Of a stretch of DNA of 64,000 nucleotides, positions 25,438 through 34,152 are shown one piece after another. The notes under the pieces are model-generated. The model had not been told where the DNA came from. It worked only from the letters and a program-made list of their open reading frames with translations, and ran no database searches. How positions within the stretch are numbered: the first letter of the stretch is position 1; each line of letters opens with the position of its first letter. The DNA lies in the NCBI RefSeq assembly GCF_023155275.1, contig NZ_JALMUV010000007.1, forward strand, positions 62,001-126,000, given 5' to 3'. Made by a program: the position numbers and the translations under genes. Source of the stretch: Streptomyces rhizoryzae. GTDB lineage: Bacteria; Actinomycetota; Actinomycetes; Streptomycetales; Streptomycetaceae.

Positions 25438-26213
25438 CGGGGATCCGCCTCTCCCCGGCGGTCCTCCAGTTTCTGCTGGAGGTGGTTCATGGCGGTCAGC
25501 CAGCGGTCCGGGTCGGTGGCGCGGGCGGTGTAGTAGTCGGCGACCTCGGGGTGCGGGAGGACGAGGAAGCGGCCGTCGGCCATGGCGGCGAAGAGGGCGT
25601 CGGCGACGGCGTCCGGTTCGATGGCGGTGGGGGCGAGGACGAGGTCGCCGGCGATTCCGGTGGTGGCGAGCATGTCGGTGCGGACGCCCTGGGGGCAGAT
25701 GGCGTGGACGTCGATGCCGCGGTGGCGGTAGGTCAGGGAGAGCCATTCGGCGAAGGCGTAGGCGCCGTGCTTGGTGACGCTGTAGGGGGCGGCGTCGACC
25801 ATGGTGAGCAGGCCGGCGGCGGAGACGGTGGAGATGAAGCGGCCGCTGCCGCGGGCGAGCCAGGCGGGGAGGAGTTCGCGGGCGGCCCGGACGTGGGCCA
25901 TGACGTTGACATCCCAGGCCAGGGCCCAGGCGTCCTCGGGGGCTGCGGGGTCGCCGCCGGTGCCGACGCCGGCGTTGGCGCAGAAGATGTCGATGGGGGT
26001 GCCGAGCGCCTCGCGGGCGGGGCCGACGATGCCGGAGGCATCGCCGGGGACGGCGACCGCTCCGATCTCCTCGGCGGTCTTGCGGGCCTTGCCCTCGTCG
26101 AGGTCGTTGACCGCCACCCGGGCGCCCTCGGCGGCGAACCGGCGGGCCAGTGCGGCGCCGATCCCCCCGCCCGCTCCGGTTACGACAACGGCCTTGTCCC
26201 GTACGGCTGCCAC
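25434..26213 (-). CDS. SDR-family oxidoreductase, first gene of acyl-CoA operon
   Basis: The 259-residue classical short-chain dehydrogenase starts at GTG 26213, with GAGGGAG upstream. It has the TGAGGGIG cofactor loop, CANAG, catalytic Ser in STVSAAG and YSVTKHG. The C-terminal segment with DPDRWLTAMNHLQQKLEDRRG is longer than in minimal SDRs. Its stop overlaps the acyl-CoA synthetase start by four bases. In the levulinate pathway an SDR (LvaD) reduces the 4-oxo group before phosphorylation. The gene set here makes a comparable 4-oxoacyl reduction possible. Confidence 0.88.
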   Translation of the reverse strand: MAAVRDKAVVVTGAGGGIGAALARRFAAEGARVAVNDLDEGKARKTAEEIGAVAVPGDASGIVGPAREALGTPIDIFCANAGVGTGGDPAAPEDAWALAWDVNVMAHVRAARELLPAWLARGSGRFISTVSAAGLLTMVDAAPYSVTKHGAYAFAEWLSLTYRHRGIDVHAICPQGVRTDMLATTGIAGDLVLAPTAIEPDAVADALFAAMADGRFLVLPHPEVADYYTARATDPDRWLTAMNHLQQKLEDRRGEADPR

Positions 26214-26263
26214 GCTGTGTCTCCCTCGGTCGTCCCATGTCGCCGGCGGTGTGCGCAGGGGCA

Positions 26264-26280
26264 GACTAACCAGTCGGTAT
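26264..26280. promoter_or_regulatory. Candidate TetR site upstream of the SDR operon
   Basis: GACTAACCAGTCGGTAT contains a GACT/AGTC inverted pair and an AGTCGGTAT half-site like that of the palindrome at 20544. It lies 51 bases upstream of the SDR start in the divergent gap with the NamZ-like gene. Confidence 0.45.
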
Positions 26281-26407
26281 GTCCGGGCGGAAGACTCGGT
26301 TTGCGTCAGGGCGCCGGGTGCGTTCCGTACCGGGCGCGGGAGCGTTAGCGTGCGCACCGGACCCGGCCGGTCGCCGACCGGTCACCGCCGCTCACGGAGG
26401 TGTGCGC

Positions 26408-27679
26408 ATGGCTCTGTCGAGACGTGTTCTGCTGGGGCGCCTGGCGGCGGGCGGGGCGGCCGCGGCGGCGGTCACCGCGGGCGCCGGGCCCGCCGGGGCC
26501 GCCGCGCCGCGTCCGGGCGGCCGGCGGGTGCGGACCGGCTTCGACCGTCTGGCCGCCGACGGCTACCGCCTGCTGGAGGGCCGCCGGGTCGGCATCGTCA
26601 CCAACCCGACCGGCGTCACCCGCGACGTCCGGCACGTCGTCGACGTGATGCACGCCGACCCGCGGGTCCGCCTCACCGCCGTCTTCGGTCCCGAGCACGG
26701 CTTCCGCGGCACCGCGCAGGCCGGCGGTTCCGAGGGCCGTACCGACGATCCGGCGACCGGCCTGCCGGTGTACGACACCTACGACAGGTCCGGGCGCGAA
26801 CTGGCCGGTATCTTCACCGCGTCGGGCGTGGACACCGTGCTCTTCGACATCCAGGACGCCGGCGCCCGCTTCTACACGTACATCTGGACGCTGTACGACT
26901 GCATGGTGGCGGCGGCGCTGGCCGGGAAGCGGTTCGTGGTGCTGGACCGGCCCAATCCGGTGACCGGCCGGGCGGCGGCCGGGCCGGTGCTGGACCGGCG
27001 GTTCTCTTCGTTCGTGGGCCGGGAGCCGATCGCGCAGGCGCACGGGATGACGGTGGCGGAGCTGGCGCTGCTGTTCAACGGGGAGTTCGTACCGGCGGCG
27101 GCGGGCCGGCCGGTCGCCCTGGAGACCGTCATGATGACCGGCTGGCACCGCACCGACTTCTTCGACGCGACCGGCCTGCCCTGGGTCCCGCCCAGCCCCA
27201 ACATGCCCACCCCGGACACCGCCCTGGTCTACGCCGGCACCTGCCTCTTCGAGGGCACCAACCTCTCCGAGGGCCGGGGCACCACCCGCCCCTTCGAACT
27301 CCTCGGCGCCGACGGCATCGACCGCCGCTGGGCCGAGGCGGCCAACGCCCTGGAACTGCCGGGGGTGCGCTTCCGGGAGGCGTACTTCGCGCCCACGTTC
27401 TCGAAGTTCCAGGGGAAGACGGTGGGCGGCCTCCAGGTGCATGTGCACGACCGGGACGCCTTCGACCCGGTGCGCACCGGCGTCGGCCTGCTGGTCACCG
27501 CGCGGCGGGTGTGGCCGGACTTCGCCTGGCGGGCCGACCACTTCGACCGCCTGGCCGGGACCGACACCGTCCGCACCATGATCGAGGCGGGCGCGGGGGT
27601 GGCGGAGGTCGCCGGGTCGTGGCAGGACGGCCTGCGGCGGTTCCGGGGGGTGCGGGAGCGGTATCTGCGGTACCGGTAG
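26408..27679 (+). CDS. Exo-beta-N-acetylmuramidase NamZ-like (DUF1343)
   Basis: The 423-residue secreted protein begins at ATG 26408, seven bases after ACGGAGG. The N-terminus SRRVLLGRLAAGG with an alanine-rich core is a likely Tat signal peptide. The body matches DUF1343/GH171: RVGIVTNPTGVTRD, FGPEHGFRG, FDIQDAGARFYTYIWT, and the SPNMPTPDTALVYAGTCLFEGTNLSEGRGT motif. Characterised members release N-acetylmuramic acid from the non-reducing end of peptidoglycan fragments. It probably serves cell-wall recycling or scavenging outside the membrane. It is divergent from the SDR operon. Confidence 0.88.
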   Translation: MALSRRVLLGRLAAGGAAAAAVTAGAGPAGAAAPRPGGRRVRTGFDRLAADGYRLLEGRRVGIVTNPTGVTRDVRHVVDVMHADPRVRLTAVFGPEHGFRGTAQAGGSEGRTDDPATGLPVYDTYDRSGRELAGIFTASGVDTVLFDIQDAGARFYTYIWTLYDCMVAAALAGKRFVVLDRPNPVTGRAAAGPVLDRRFSSFVGREPIAQAHGMTVAELALLFNGEFVPAAAGRPVALETVMMTGWHRTDFFDATGLPWVPPSPNMPTPDTALVYAGTCLFEGTNLSEGRGTTRPFELLGADGIDRRWAEAANALELPGVRFREAYFAPTFSKFQGKTVGGLQVHVHDRDAFDPVRTGVGLLVTARRVWPDFAWRADHFDRLAGTDTVRTMIEAGAGVAEVAGSWQDGLRRFRGVRERYLRYR

Positions 27680-27766
27680 GGGCGGTCGGGCGGCCGGGCC
27701 CCCCACCCGGCCGTCTCATTATCCGGGACGGCCCGTCCCAGCCATTGACTGGTGTGTGCACCGGCC

Positions 27767-29107
27767 ATGAGAGTGCCGCTCGTGCACAGTGACGCGAGAA
27801 CAGGCAAGCCGGCGGATGTGGCCGCCGAGGGGGCGGCGAGCGGGGAGAGTCTGCGGCGGGTGGCCGTGGCCTCGTTCATCGGGACCGCCATCGAGTTCTA
27901 CGACTTCTACATCTACGGCACCGCCGCGGCGCTGGTGCTGAACCAGGCGTTCTTCCCCACCCTCGACCCGGTCAACGCCACCCTCGCGTCGTTCTCCACC
28001 TACGCGGTGGCGTTCGCCGCCCGGCCGCTCGGCTCGGTGGTGTTCGGCCACTTCGGCGACCGGGTCGGGCGCAAGTCGGTGCTGGTGGCGTCGCTGCTGC
28101 TGATGGGCCTGTCGACGGCGCTCGTGGGGCTGCTGCCCGGGTACGGGACGCTGGGCGTGTGGGCGCCGCTGCTGCTGATCCTGCTGCGCTTCCTCCAGGG
28201 CATCGGACTGGGCGGCGAGTGGGGCGGGGCGGCGCTGCTGGCCGTGGAGCACGCGCCGCGCGGCCGCCGGGGGCTGTACGCGGCGTTCCCGCAACTCGGG
28301 CCGTCCGTCGGGTTCTTCGCCGCGACCGGGGTGTTCTGGCTGCTGTCCGACGCGATGAGCGACGCCGCGTTCCGCTCGTGGGGCTGGCGGGTGCCGTTCC
28401 TGCTGTCGTTCCTGCTGGTCGGGGTGGGGCTGTTCGTCCGGCTGAAGATCAGCGAGACGCCGGTGTTCGCGAAGGTGATGGACGCCCACGAGGCCAGCAG
28501 GGTGCCGGCGGTGGACGTCTTCCGGCGGCATCCGCGGGAACTGCTGCTGGCGGCCGGCGGCATGGTCATCGCGTACGGGTTGTTCTACACCGCGACGACG
28601 TACTGCCTGTCGTACGCCACCGGCGCCCTGGGGGTGCCGCGGACGACGATGCTGGGGCTGTCGCTGGTGGCCTGCCTGTTCCTGGCGGCGGGCACCTGGC
28701 TGGCCGCGACCCGCTCGGACGGGCTGGGCCGCCGGAAGCTGGTGCTGGGCGGTTCCGGGCTCGCCGTGGTGTGGGGCCTGGTGCTCTTCCCGCTGCTGGA
28801 CACCCGGCAGCCGGTGCTGATCGCGCTGGGCACGGGCGGCGCGCTGTTCTGCATGGGCGTGGTCTACGGGCCGATGGGCGCGTACCTGCCGGAGCTGTTC
28901 GGCACCACGGTGCGCTACTCGGGCGCCTCGCTCGCCTACAACCTGGGCGGGGTGCTGGGCGGGGCGGTGGCGCCGCTGGTCGCCACCCGGCTCCAGGCGG
29001 CGTTCGGTTCGGCGTCGGTGGGCTGGTACGTCAGCGCGATGGCCGTGGTGTCACTGGGGTGCGTGCTGGCGCTGCCGGAGACCCGGGAGCGGGAACTGGC
29101 GGGCTGA
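27767..29107 (+). CDS. MFS transporter, metabolite:H+ symporter (MHS) family
   Basis: A 446-residue, twelve-helix permease. ASFIGTAIEFYDFYIYGTAAAL at the first helix, GHFGDRVGRKSVL as the MFS loop 2-3 motif, and LLRFLQGIGLGGEWGGAALL are signatures of the MHS group (shikimate, proline/betaine, alpha-ketoglutarate and dicarboxylate symporters). The substrate is unknown. The ATG at 27767 is used; GTG 27752 is in frame and neither has a strong ribosome site. A LysR gene lies convergent 17 bases after its stop. Confidence 0.88.
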   Translation: MRVPLVHSDARTGKPADVAAEGAASGESLRRVAVASFIGTAIEFYDFYIYGTAAALVLNQAFFPTLDPVNATLASFSTYAVAFAARPLGSVVFGHFGDRVGRKSVLVASLLLMGLSTALVGLLPGYGTLGVWAPLLLILLRFLQGIGLGGEWGGAALLAVEHAPRGRRGLYAAFPQLGPSVGFFAATGVFWLLSDAMSDAAFRSWGWRVPFLLSFLLVGVGLFVRLKISETPVFAKVMDAHEASRVPAVDVFRRHPRELLLAAGGMVIAYGLFYTATTYCLSYATGALGVPRTTMLGLSLVACLFLAAGTWLAATRSDGLGRRKLVLGGSGLAVVWGLVLFPLLDTRQPVLIALGTGGALFCMGVVYGPMGAYLPELFGTTVRYSGASLAYNLGGVLGGAVAPLVATRLQAAFGSASVGWYVSAMAVVSLGCVLALPETRERELAG

Positions 29108-29124
29108 GCGGGGGCGGTGGCGGC

Positions 29125-30168
29125 TCAGGGCCGCAGCCACCACCGTTCGCTCTCCCAGGAGAGCGCCTCCCAGAGGCGGTTGAGGGGGTGCTGGGGGCCG
29201 TAGGAGTCCCGTTCGCCGCGCCGGGTGAAGACGCCGACCAGGACCTCGGTGCGGGGGCCGACGTCGCCGGTGATCTCCAGGGTGCGCAGTCCCCCGGCCT
29301 CCGGGAGGCGGCCGTCCGCCGCGGCCTCCCCCAGGCCGCGGGTGACCAGCATCGCGCCGCTGACGACGCCGGAGCGGAGCAGTTCGAAGCCGTAGTGCGC
29401 GGCCTCTATCTCGGCGGCGACGGTCAGCTTCTGGCGGTAGCCGCTGCCGTACCAGGCGGTCAGGAAGCGGTCGATGAGGCTGCCGCCGGTGGAGACCACC
29501 AGCGGCAGCCGGGGCAGGTCCCGGGCGTGGAACGGGCCGCCGGGCAGCCGCTCCGGCGGGAGGTTGGTGAGCAGGGACAGGCCGCTGCGCCGCCACTCCA
29601 TGACCTCGTACGGGGCGAGCTGGGCGGCCTCGTCGCCCTCGGTGACCACCACGCTGCCGCAGACCAGGTCCAGTTCCTTGGAGCGGAGCTTGGTGAACAG
29701 GTCGCGGGTGCGGACGTGGGTGACCTTCAGGTCGACGCCGTCCCGGTCGAAGTCCTCGCTGACGTACTCCACGGCGTCCAGGAGGAAGCCGAGGGTGTAG
29801 CGGGTGGTGCCGACGGAGAGGGTGCGGCCGAGCCGGCGGCGGGCGTCGTGGACGCCCTCGGACCAGTTGCCCAGGGTGCGGCGGGCCAGTTCGACCACGG
29901 CCTCGCCGGTGGCGGTGAACAGGGCGTCCCGGCCGCGGCCCTGCTTGCGGACCAGTTCCTCGCCGCAGAGCGCGGCGAAGGTGCGGTTCATGGTGTCGAG
30001 CTGCTTCTGCACGCTGGACTGCTCGCGGCCCAGGCGGCGGGCCGCCGCCAGCGCCGTGCCGGCCTCGTGCACCGTGATCAGCGTGCGCAGCTGGTCCATC
30101 GTGGTGTCGAGCAGCTCGGTCGGATACGGCTGCGGACTCGGGTTCGCCTGCGGACCTGACACGGCCAT
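29125..30168 (-). CDS. LysR-type transcriptional regulator
   Basis: This 347-residue protein has an N-terminal winged helix-turn-helix (LRTLITVHEAGTALAAARRLGREQSSVQKQLDTMN) at about residues 27-62 and a periplasmic-binding-like effector domain (TLSVGTTRYTLGFLLDAVEYV, DLVCGSVVVTEG). The N-terminal 20 residues before the helix-turn-helix are longer than usual. It is convergent with the MHS transporter, which it might regulate, though LysR targets are more often divergent. GTAGGGGCAG precedes the ATG. Confidence 0.8.
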   Translation of the reverse strand: MAVSGPQANPSPQPYPTELLDTTMDQLRTLITVHEAGTALAAARRLGREQSSVQKQLDTMNRTFAALCGEELVRKQGRGRDALFTATGEAVVELARRTLGNWSEGVHDARRRLGRTLSVGTTRYTLGFLLDAVEYVSEDFDRDGVDLKVTHVRTRDLFTKLRSKELDLVCGSVVVTEGDEAAQLAPYEVMEWRRSGLSLLTNLPPERLPGGPFHARDLPRLPLVVSTGGSLIDRFLTAWYGSGYRQKLTVAAEIEAAHYGFELLRSGVVSGAMLVTRGLGEAAADGRLPEAGGLRTLEITGDVGPRTEVLVGVFTRRGERDSYGPQHPLNRLWEALSWESERWWLRP

Positions 30169-30356
30169 CTGCCCCTACTCGCTTTCCCTTCCCCCGAATT
30201 CAGGGAGGAGCAGCATAGCCGTCCCGGAAAACCCGTCCGGAGAGCGCCGGGGAGTATCTGCGGGTTTCTTCCCGAAAATACGGGATGCCTCGGCGGACCC
30301 GTGAAGGTCCTGGTCAGGGCGGGCCCGCTCACGGAAGGGCCTGGTCACACGGGAAT

Positions 30357-30394
30357 GCGCCGGGCCCCGGGGAGAGCACCCCGGGGCCCGGCGC
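30357..30394 (-). terminator. Strong hairpin terminator of the penicillin acylase gene
   Basis: Sixteen-base perfect arms (GCGCCGGGCCCCGGGG and its complement) and a six-base loop lie 20 bases after the acylase stop codon. Confidence 0.8.
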
Positions 30395-30413
30395 GACCCT
30401 CGCCGGCGGCTGC

Positions 30414-33239
30414 CTAGCGGTGGGCGGGGAATTCCACCACCTGCTGGTAGGTGGGGCGGTTCTGCCAGGTCATGGTGGCGTGCGTCAGGCCGCCCACCGC
30501 GCGGTGGACGATGGCGTCGGCGCACCACTGGTCGCCGGCCTTGCAGGTGTCGTCGCCGGGGTAGACCTGCGCGGGGGTTTCCGCGGCGGCCTGCCGGAGG
30601 GTGGTCAGCAGGGTGTCCCGGCAGGCGGACAGGTCGCCGCCGCCGCAGTAGCGGGCCGCCGGCGGCCCCTGGACGCGGTCGCCGAGGACGGCCCGCAGGT
30701 CCTTGTCGGCGTAGCTCCACCAGCCGTACTGGAAGGCGGAGCCGGCGTGCGCGCCGGTGGGACCGTGGCCGGCCGAGGGGGATTCGTCGGTGGCGAGGTT
30801 GGCGGTCAGGGCCCGGTAGAGGTCGGTGCCGAGGCCGGGCCGGAAGACCTGCTCGATCATCCTGGGCCACCAGGCGTCCATCAGCCGGACCGCGTCGGCG
30901 TGCGCGTAGGTGTGCGAGCCGGGGGTGGTCTCGCGGCGCTGGGCGCCGTCCTTGCGCCAGGCGTCGAGTTTCTGCACGGCGCCGCGCAGCGCGGGGTCGG
31001 TGACCGGTGTGCTGCCGACGACCCGCAGCAGGTCGGGCAGGACGTCCTCGCCGCGCAGGTCGGTCAGGGCGGCGTCGGCCATCGCGCGGGTCAGGGCGGC
31101 GCGGGTGACGCCGCCGTCCCGGACGAGGCGGCGGACGCGGTCGTCGAGGAGGTTGGCGCGGTGCACCGAGCCGTTGCCGAAGCCGGCCGAGTCGTAGTCC
31201 TTGGCCTGCTTGTTGTTCCAGGAGACGTAGTAGTCCTGGTCGGTGGAGTGCGGGTGCTCGGCCGGCGGGGTGTAGGCGGCGGTGTTGGTGGCGGGGTCGA
31301 AGTCCCGCCATTCGTAGGCGGGTTCGGCGCGGACGGGCAGGGCGGCGTCGACGCCGGGGGCGCGGACGGGGTTGAGGCCGCTGTTGTAGTAGGCGATGTC
31401 CCGGGAGTCGGCGTAGAACCAGTTGAAGGCGTAGCCGATGTGCTGGGCGGCCTGCTGGAAGCTGGTGGCGTCGTGGACGGCCGAGGGGTCGTTGAGCATC
31501 TGGAAGCCGATGATGGAGTCGGCCTCGTGGCGGTAGGTGGTGCGCAGCGCGGTGTAGGCGACGGGCTTGCCGCCGATGGTGGCGCGGTGGGTGACGGTGC
31601 CGTAGCGGGTGCGGAAGACCTGCATCCGGTAGGAGCCGGCCGCGGTGGGGTCGGCGATGGTGGGCTTCCAGGAGTTGGTGCGCTCCAGTTTCTCCATGGG
31701 AAGGCACCGGCCGTGGTAGCGGTAGGAGGTGGACCGCTCGGTGGGCGCGGAGCCGTCCGCGTTGCACAGGTCGACGGCGTAGGTGTCGGTGATGTCCTGG
31801 CCGGCGGAGGTGGCGCTCCAGGCGTAGTCCTGGCCGCGGCCGAGCTGGACGTACATGCCGACGCCGGCGAAGGAGGCGCCGCGGGCGCTGATGCCGGGGC
31901 CCTGGATCTCCTGGAGCATCAGCAGCTGGGGCGCGAAGTAGCCGGTCTGCGGGCCGAAGACGGCGACGGGGTGGCCACTGGCGGTGTGCTTGCCGGAGAC
32001 CAGCAGGGCGTTGGACATGCCGCGGTGCTGGGTGGGGTCGAAGCTGCCCGCGGGCAGGACGCCGTCCTTGAAGAGGCCCTCCAGCTTGCGGTACTTCTCC
32101 GGGGCCCGGACCGGGTCGCGGGGCGGCGTGGCGGTCTTGGCGGCTGCGGCGCCGGTGCGGTCGTAGACCAGCGGTTCGGGGGTGACCGAGCCGGGGTCGG
32201 GCAGGGCGGTGCCCTTGGCCTTGGCCGGTTTGACGGCGTAGGGGAAGCTCTGGCCGTCGTGCAGGGTCTTGACGGCCTCGGGGTCGTTGCGTTCCCGGAA
32301 GGACTCCCAGACCTCGGTGCCCTTCGCCAGGCCGTACTTCTGCTGGGCGGAGAGCAGGGCGAGGGCGGAGGGGACCTCGCCGCCGCCGCCGTTGCCGAAG
32401 AGGCCGCCGACGACGGAGGCGAGGGCTATCAGGTCGGTGAGCTTGAACGGCTGGATCTCGCCGGCGTTGGTGATCGCGTCGACGTGGCCGGTGACGACGT
32501 ACTCGCCGGGGAAGTAGCGGCCCTTCTTGGACTGCTCGCGGTAGGCGTTGATGCCGTCCACGTATGCCTGGGCGTCCTCCATGGCCTGTTTGCCGCGGGC
32601 GCCGTTGCTGTTGCGGATGGCGTCGACCTGGGCCTGGAGGTCGGCCTCGGTGTACGGGGCGGAGGGCCAGAACTGCTGCTCCAGGCCCTGGTTGGCGGGG
32701 GCGCCGCCGGCGAAGGAGGTCAGCTCGCCGCGCCCGATGTGGCGGAAGAGGTCCATCAGCCAGAGCCGGTCCTGGCCCGCGGCGTAGCCGGCGCCGTACT
32801 CGGTGCCGTAGCGGGTGGTGCCCTTGATGTGCGGGACGCCGGTCTTCCTGTCGCGGGTGATGGTGACGTCGGGGCGGGGGGTGCTGACCGAGCCGACCTG
32901 GTCCTTCGGGACCCCGAAGGAGGCGTCGTTGAAGAAGTCGGTGAGGGCGTCGTCGGTGAGCGAACGGTAGCCGCCGGCCAGGGCGTTGTAGGGCGCGATC
33001 TGGTCGGTGGTGTGCGGGGGATGGGTGCCGAAGAGCTTGTTGCCGAGGATCTGCATCAGGGTGGCGTTGCCGGTGGCGCCGGGCGGCAGGATGTCCGCGC
33101 ACTGACCCTGGCAGTAGTCGTCGTTCCCGTGCGGTGCGGCCGCGGCCGCGGTGGGGGGCGGTGCCAAGAGCGTGGCACCCAAGGCGAACAGGGCCGCGGT
33201 GGCGGCGGCCCGGAGCCTTCCGGTGGTACGTCGTCGCAT
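30414..33239 (-). CDS. Secreted penicillin acylase family Ntn-hydrolase
   Basis: This 941-residue precursor has a signal peptide of about 33 residues, an alpha-chain region, a spacer, and the catalytic serine expected after autocleavage in HRGMSNALLVSGKHTASGHP, near residue 410. The beta chain includes GPQTGYFAPQLLM and GASFAGVGMYVQLGRGQDYAWSAT, where the oxyanion and acyl-binding residues lie. The family cleaves amide bonds of beta-lactams, acyl-homoserine lactones or other acylated compounds. The substrate is not predictable. Cysteines in the N- and C-terminal parts suggest disulfides, consistent with export. It is a single gene with its own terminator. Confidence 0.9.
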   Translation of the reverse strand: MRRRTTGRLRAAATAALFALGATLLAPPPTAAAAAPHGNDDYCQGQCADILPPGATGNATLMQILGNKLFGTHPPHTTDQIAPYNALAGGYRSLTDDALTDFFNDASFGVPKDQVGSVSTPRPDVTITRDRKTGVPHIKGTTRYGTEYGAGYAAGQDRLWLMDLFRHIGRGELTSFAGGAPANQGLEQQFWPSAPYTEADLQAQVDAIRNSNGARGKQAMEDAQAYVDGINAYREQSKKGRYFPGEYVVTGHVDAITNAGEIQPFKLTDLIALASVVGGLFGNGGGGEVPSALALLSAQQKYGLAKGTEVWESFRERNDPEAVKTLHDGQSFPYAVKPAKAKGTALPDPGSVTPEPLVYDRTGAAAAKTATPPRDPVRAPEKYRKLEGLFKDGVLPAGSFDPTQHRGMSNALLVSGKHTASGHPVAVFGPQTGYFAPQLLMLQEIQGPGISARGASFAGVGMYVQLGRGQDYAWSATSAGQDITDTYAVDLCNADGSAPTERSTSYRYHGRCLPMEKLERTNSWKPTIADPTAAGSYRMQVFRTRYGTVTHRATIGGKPVAYTALRTTYRHEADSIIGFQMLNDPSAVHDATSFQQAAQHIGYAFNWFYADSRDIAYYNSGLNPVRAPGVDAALPVRAEPAYEWRDFDPATNTAAYTPPAEHPHSTDQDYYVSWNNKQAKDYDSAGFGNGSVHRANLLDDRVRRLVRDGGVTRAALTRAMADAALTDLRGEDVLPDLLRVVGSTPVTDPALRGAVQKLDAWRKDGAQRRETTPGSHTYAHADAVRLMDAWWPRMIEQVFRPGLGTDLYRALTANLATDESPSAGHGPTGAHAGSAFQYGWWSYADKDLRAVLGDRVQGPPAARYCGGGDLSACRDTLLTTLRQAAAETPAQVYPGDDTCKAGDQWCADAIVHRAVGGLTHATMTWQNRPTYQQVVEFPAHR

Positions 33240-33491
33240 TCCTGCTCCTCAGGGGTCCACCCTGGCGTTCACGTGCCCGGGGAGGGTCCGCCGGACGTTA
33301 CCGGCGGTTACTCGCCATCGGAAGATGAACAACAGTCACCTTTTCGAATTCACCACAGGGGGCAGGCGTTAGGGCCGGACACCCCGGCATATCGCCGCCC
33401 AAAACCGCAAAGGAATTCGATGGATCCGGGCGGTGGCCGGCTACGTCCATTCCCTGTCCAGTCGGGATCCTCCTCGGAGGTGGAGCACACC

Positions 33492-34112
33492 ATGGCCGGT
33501 TTCAGAGCCCTCGCAGAACAGGTCCGCAACCCTCGCCTCGTCACCGTCCGGCGCCGTACCGCGCTGCGCAAGTGCCTGGAGCGCTTCGCCCCTTACGGGC
33601 ACCGCGCGACCTGGCACCACCTGTGCACCCGCGCCGGGTTCGCCGTCCACGACCGCGAACCGGATCCGGCGCGGCTGGTGGCCGCCCTCGCCGAGCTGGA
33701 GGAGGCCCGCGCCCTCTGGCTCGCCTACGAGGAGGAGTTCGCCGCCCGGCGGCGCCGCGAGAAGCACGAGGGCATCCGCCAGCCCGGCGCCCTGGACGAC
33801 TGGCACCGCCGCACCTGGGGCGGCTACGACATCGTGCCGTGCGTCTCCCCGCAGCGGCATCCGGCGGCCCGCCTCTCCGAGGTGCTGCGCCGCATGATCG
33901 CGGCGATGGAGGCGGGCCGCCCGCGCCGCGACTGCCCGGTCTGCGGCGGCACCCGCTTCGTGTGGGTGCCGGGGCCGGACGGCTGCCCGGCGGCAGCCGG
34001 CCCGGCCTGCCGGGAGTGCGGGGTGGTGGCCCCGGCGGCCGTGCTGAGCGCCGAGGCGCTGCACGCGGCGGCCGCCGGGCCGCACGGGCTCACGGCGTTC
34101 GCGGCCGCCTGA
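33492..34112 (+). CDS. Hypothetical protein with C-terminal zinc-ribbon-like cysteines
   Basis: This 206-residue basic, helical protein starts at ATG 33492 after CGGAGGTGGAG. The first 140 residues are arginine-rich helices with conserved tryptophans. The C-terminal part carries CPVCGG and CRECG pairs separated by about 25 residues, a plausible zinc ribbon. There is no signal peptide. It is divergent from the penicillin acylase gene and followed by the BKACE gene after 40 bases, with which it may be co-transcribed. I do not recognise the family. Confidence 0.7.
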   Translation: MAGFRALAEQVRNPRLVTVRRRTALRKCLERFAPYGHRATWHHLCTRAGFAVHDREPDPARLVAALAELEEARALWLAYEEEFAARRRREKHEGIRQPGALDDWHRRTWGGYDIVPCVSPQRHPAARLSEVLRRMIAAMEAGRPRRDCPVCGGTRFVWVPGPDGCPAAAGPACRECGVVAPAAVLSAEALHAAAAGPHGLTAFAAA

Positions 34113-34152
34113 TCCGGGCGCACTGTCAGACCCTCCTGGCATCATCGCCGGT

